A DNA stretch of 64,000 bases from FEN-1073 sp963780865 (GTDB taxonomy: Bacteria; Chloroflexota; Anaerolineae; Anaerolineales; RBG-16-64-43), in NCBI GenBank assembly GCA_963780865.1, contig CAWADT010000009.1, positions 62,001-126,000 of the forward strand. Direction: 5' to 3'. This document shows, piece by piece, positions 60,898 through 64,000 of this stretch (the first letter of the stretch is position 1; the number at the start of each line of letters is the position of its first letter). The notes below the pieces were generated by a model. That model did not search any database. It worked only from the letters and a program-made list of their open reading frames with translations, and was not told the DNA's origin. A program made the position numbers and the translations under genes.

Positions 60898-62646
60898 ATG
60901 GCCGGCGGCGACATTTTCCAGGATCTGCAGCGGGAGTTCGGCCCGGATTCCGGATTCGCCCTGCAGCCGGTCCGGGACGAAGTTCCCACGATTTGGGTGC
61001 CGCGCGAGAGCATCGCGCCGGTCCTAAAATTCCTCAAGCACGACGCCCCCCAGCCGTATCGGATGCTATACGACCTGACCGCCATCGACGAGCGGAAACG
61101 CATTCACCGCGAGGGCCAGCCGGAGTGCGACTTCACGCTTGTGTACCACCTGCTCTCGCTTGAACGCAACGCCGACGTCCGCATCAAGTGCGCGCTGCCA
61201 GGCGAATACCCTACCGCCGCAAGCGTTACAAACATCTTCCCGGCCGCCAATTGGTACGAGCGCGAAGTGTGGGACATGTTCGGAATTAAATTCGACGGCC
61301 ACCCTAACCTGCGGCGGATCCTCATGCCCCCGACCTGGGAGGGACATCCCCTACGCAAGGAACATCCGGCCCGCGCCACCGAGATGGGCCCGTTCCAGAT
61401 GCCCCCCGAGCGGGTGGACCGCGAGCAGGAGGCGCTGCGATTCCATCCCGAGGAATGGGGTATGAAACCGCGCGGCCCTAATTCCGAGTATCTCTTTCTC
61501 AACCTCGGTCCGAACCACCCCGGCGTGCACGGCGTCATCCGCTTTTTGCTGCAGTTGGACGGCGAGGAAATTCTCGACGTCGTGCCGGAAATCGGTTTCC
61601 ACCACCGCGGCGCGGAAAAGATGGCCGAGCGCCAGACGTGGCACACCTTCATTCCCTACACCGACCGGATCGATTATCTGGGCGGTTCGATGAACAACCT
61701 GGCCTATGTCCTGGCCGTGGAAAAGCTGGCCGGGGTCGACGTCCCCGACCGGGCCAAGGTGGTCCGCATCATGCTCTCTGAATTCTTCCGCCTGGCCAGC
61801 CATCTGGTCTGGTACGGCACGCTGGCGCAGGATCTCGGCGCGCTCTCGCCGGTGTTTTTCACCTTCAATGACCGTGAGCGGATCTTCGACATCGTCGCAG
61901 CCATCACCGGCGGAAGGATGCACCCGTCCTGGTTCAGGATCGGCGGTGTGGCCCAGGATCTGCCGCAGGGGTGGGAACGAATGGTGGATGATTTTTTGCG
62001 CTACATGCCCGCGCGCTTGCGGGAATACGACATGTTGGTTCTCCGCAACCGGATTTTCAAAGGCCGCACGCAGGGGATTGGCGCCTTCACCCGGGAAGAA
62101 GCGGTCGAGTGGGGCATCACCGGGCCGGGGTTGCGCTCGACGGGGCTCGGGTGGGATTTCCGCAAGCAGCGGCCATACGGCGGTTACGATCAGTTCGAGT
62201 TCGATATTCCCGTCGGCAAAAACGGCGATTGCTACGACCGGGCGGCGGTGCGCGTCGAGGAGATGCGCCAGAGTTTGCGGATCATCGAGCAGTGCCGCCG
62301 GATCATGCCCTCCGGTCCGTATAAATCGGATCATCCGCTCGCCACCCCGCCGGTGAAAGAACGCACGCTGCATGATATCGAGACCCTGATCGACCATTTC
62401 CTCGCCGTCAGCTGGGGGCCGGTGATCCCGGCCGGCGAGGCGTTCGCCGGGATCGAGGCGACCAAAGGCAACAACGGATATTATCTGATCAGCGACGGCG
62501 GAATTCACGCCTATCGCGCGCGCATCCGCGCGCCCTCCTTTCCGCACATTCAAATGGTGCCGCTCATCAGCCGCGGGTTGATGATCGCGGACTTGATCGC
62601 GATCCTCGGAAGCGTGGATTTCGTGCTGGCGGACGTGGACCGTTAG
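60898..62646 (+). CDS. nuoCD: NADH-quinone oxidoreductase subunits C and D, fused
   Basis: A 582-aa fusion. The NuoC part (~1-165) has ANWYEREVWDMFGI and PNLRRILMPPTWEGHPLRK; the NuoD part follows, with NLGPNHPGVHGVIRF, VVPEIGFHHRGAEKM, TDRIDYLGGSMNN and the C-terminal DPDxxRE-like region replaced by GSVDFVLADVDR. Together they form much of the quinone-binding connecting module of complex I. The fusion is found in several phyla, including enterobacteria. It follows nuoB by 6 bases. Confidence 0.94.
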   Translation: MAGGDIFQDLQREFGPDSGFALQPVRDEVPTIWVPRESIAPVLKFLKHDAPQPYRMLYDLTAIDERKRIHREGQPECDFTLVYHLLSLERNADVRIKCALPGEYPTAASVTNIFPAANWYEREVWDMFGIKFDGHPNLRRILMPPTWEGHPLRKEHPARATEMGPFQMPPERVDREQEALRFHPEEWGMKPRGPNSEYLFLNLGPNHPGVHGVIRFLLQLDGEEILDVVPEIGFHHRGAEKMAERQTWHTFIPYTDRIDYLGGSMNNLAYVLAVEKLAGVDVPDRAKVVRIMLSEFFRLASHLVWYGTLAQDLGALSPVFFTFNDRERIFDIVAAITGGRMHPSWFRIGGVAQDLPQGWERMVDDFLRYMPARLREYDMLVLRNRIFKGRTQGIGAFTREEAVEWGITGPGLRSTGLGWDFRKQRPYGGYDQFEFDIPVGKNGDCYDRAAVRVEEMRQSLRIIEQCRRIMPSGPYKSDHPLATPPVKERTLHDIETLIDHFLAVSWGPVIPAGEAFAGIEATKGNNGYYLISDGGIHAYRARIRAPSFPHIQMVPLISRGLMIADLIAILGSVDFVLADVDR

Positions 62647-62736
62647 CGGGATGCTGAATCCATGCTCTCGCGATCTTTCGGCGCGGGTATGAGAAGAATA
62701 ATTCTGCTTCCTGATAGTCGCGCTTCGGGAGAATAA

Positions 62737-63201
62737 ATGCTGACATCCGACGAAATCCGCGAACTGGAAGAGGAGCTCGCGCAGTACCCGCAGCGGCGGG
62801 CGGGCGGCGCGGACGCGCTCAAAATTGTCCAACGCCGGCGCGGATGGATTTCCGACGAGACCCTGCGCGAGACGGCGGAGCATCTTGGGATGACCGCCGA
62901 TGAACTCGAGGCGGTGGCCACTTTTTATCCGGTCATTTTCCGCCGCCCGGTGGGCCGCCACATCATCCGGATTTGCGACAGCGTCAGCTGCTGGATCATG
63001 GGATACGAGCAGGTGTACCGCACGCTCACCACAACGCTCGGCGTCCGGCTGGGGGAAACCACCCCCGACGGCCGGTTCACGCTGCTGCCCTCGGCCTGCC
63101 TGGGCGTGTGCGAGCACGCCCCGGCGCTGATGATCGACGACGATGTGGTCGCCGATTTTAATCCGGTGACTGTGAATCAAATCCTTTCCCGGTATCCATA
63201 A
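62737..63201 (+). CDS. nuoE: NADH-quinone oxidoreductase subunit E
   Basis: A 154-aa subunit of the NADH-oxidising module holding the [2Fe-2S] cluster N1a. Ligands fit CDSVSC and the downstream CLGVC. Family blocks DALKIVQRRRGWISDETL and ELEAVATFYPVIFRRPVG are intact. A GGGAGAATAA site precedes the ATG. It is 90 bp after nuoCD and 30 bp before nuoF. Confidence 0.94.
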   Translation: MLTSDEIRELEEELAQYPQRRAGGADALKIVQRRRGWISDETLRETAEHLGMTADELEAVATFYPVIFRRPVGRHIIRICDSVSCWIMGYEQVYRTLTTTLGVRLGETTPDGRFTLLPSACLGVCEHAPALMIDDDVVADFNPVTVNQILSRYP

Positions 63202-63231
63202 GAGGATCCGGGTTCCGACGGAGAAGTCTTG

Positions 63232-64000
63232 ATGGAACGTCCATTAACCGGCAACATCAAGCCCGGCCAACCGCCGGCGGATGTAAAAGAATACGAGCGC
63301 GGGGGAGGCTACGACGCCGTCCGCAAAGCGTTGCGCGACCTGACCCCGGCGCAGCTCACCGGGCTCGTGAAGGATTCCAATTTGCGCGGCCGGGGCGGGG
63401 CGGGCTTTCCCACCGGCGCGAAATGGAGTTTCGTCCCGATGGGGGAAACAGCCCTGCGGCCAAAATATCTGGTGGCCAATGCGGACGAAATGGAACCGGG
63501 CACCTTTAAAGATCGGGTGCTGCTGGAGGGCGATCCGCATCAATTGATCGAGGGGATGATCCTCGCCGCGTACGCCATCCAGGCCGAGGCGGCTTATATT
63601 TTCCTTCGGGAAGAATATAAACAGGCCGAACGTATTCTCCGCAAAGCCCTCGCCGAAGCTTATCAGGCCGGCTATGTGGGGAAAAATATTCTCGGATCGC
63701 CCTACAGCCTCGAGCTGCATCTGCACATCAGCGCCGGCCGCTATATGTGCGGCGAGGAGAGCGGACTGCTGAACGCGCTGGAGGGAAAGCGCGCCACCCC
63801 GCGCTCGCGGCCGCCATTCCCGCAAACCAGCGGTCTGTGGGGCAAGGGGACGATTGTCAACAACGTCGAGACGCTCTCGAACGTGCCGCACATCGTCCGC
63901 AACGGCGCCGAATGGTTCCGCCGGCTCAGCCCGGGCAGCGACGGCGGCACGAAGCTCTACGGCGCGAGCGGCAAGGTGAAGCGGCCGGGATTGTGGGAGC
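63232..64000 (+). CDS. nuoF: NADH-quinone oxidoreductase subunit F, 5' part
   Basis: Flavin-bearing subunit that accepts electrons from NADH. The first 256 residues are present: NLRGRGGAGFPTGAKWSF (FMN/NADH site), LVANADEMEPGTFKDR, RYMCGEESGLLNALEGKR and TIVNNVETLSNVPHIV. The C-terminal part with the N3 cluster ligands lies beyond the window. GGAGAAG precedes the ATG. Confidence 0.95.
   Translation, partial: MERPLTGNIKPGQPPADVKEYERGGGYDAVRKALRDLTPAQLTGLVKDSNLRGRGGAGFPTGAKWSFVPMGETALRPKYLVANADEMEPGTFKDRVLLEGDPHQLIEGMILAAYAIQAEAAYIFLREEYKQAERILRKALAEAYQAGYVGKNILGSPYSLELHLHISAGRYMCGEESGLLNALEGKRATPRSRPPFPQTSGLWGKGTIVNNVETLSNVPHIVRNGAEWFRRLSPGSDGGTKLYGASGKVKRPGLWE

Overview
The window is GC-rich bacterial chromosome, most likely from a member of the Chloroflexota (Anaerolineae-like). 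I infer this from the fused nuoC/nuoD gene in a nuoABCDEF cluster, a geranylgeranyl-reductase-family gene, an anaerobic-type glycerol cluster with a DUF1667 protein, many lipoproteins, and heavy seeding with small palindromic repeats. The assignment is by family and context only. No rRNA, tRNA or CRISPR array was seen.

Layout. (1) 1-2.1 kb: the 5' part of phosphoglucomutase (minus strand), then a REP-associated tyrosine transposase (RAYT) and a decayed second copy that carries repeated catalytic-tyrosine modules. (2) 2.2-9.7 kb: a tightly overlapping four-gene operon behind a good sigma70-type promoter: helicase-nuclease restriction subunit, TcmP-like protein, three-Cys-motif (Gp37/Gp68, DUF5131) protein, and a type III-like DNA methyltransferase whose specificity region is AT-rich and looks recombined. 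(3) 9.9-17.7 kb: AT-rich island with a small gene cut by an IS3-family element (exact 3-bp target duplication, frame restorable), a 1250-aa RecD-like helicase with a C-terminal nuclease-like domain, a PUA/EVE-like small protein and a membrane NERD protein. Parts 2 and 3 form the defence island and are the best candidate for a poorly described system. (4) 17.7-22.6 kb: J-domain protein, WXG100-like protein, repeats, FAD reductase, PPC-like lipoprotein. (5) 23-31 kb, minus strand: two tandem lipases, lysoplasmalogenase, then the glycerol cluster (G3P dehydrogenase, FAD oxidoreductase, DUF1667, glycerol kinase), two of whose genes carry frameshifts. (6) 31.8-46.4 kb: surface and envelope genes (DUF3592, phospholipase C-like and glycosidase-like lipoproteins), a MacB/FtsX-type ABC exporter, a DtxR-family regulator with a clear promoter/operator, two methyltransferases, a papain-like lipoprotein, and a GHMP kinase-nucleotidyltransferase fusion broken by an in-frame amber codon. 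(7) 46.9-54.6 kb: PAS-only protein, large PAS/GAF histidine kinase and two response regulators. (8) 54.8-64 kb: ribulose-phosphate epimerase, peroxiredoxin, DoxX, HEAT-repeat, M50 protease and PRC-barrel genes leading into nuoABCDEF.

Intergenic space is unusually rich in dispersed repeats. At least four families recur within the window: a CCCTCATCC / CTTCTCCCAGC hairpin element, a GTAGGGGCG palindrome tied to the RAYT, a TGAAAAA-ended MITE-like element, and an AATAGACAGGATT-ended element. Two genes (the methyltransferase and glycerol kinase) contain in-frame palindromic insertions of this kind.
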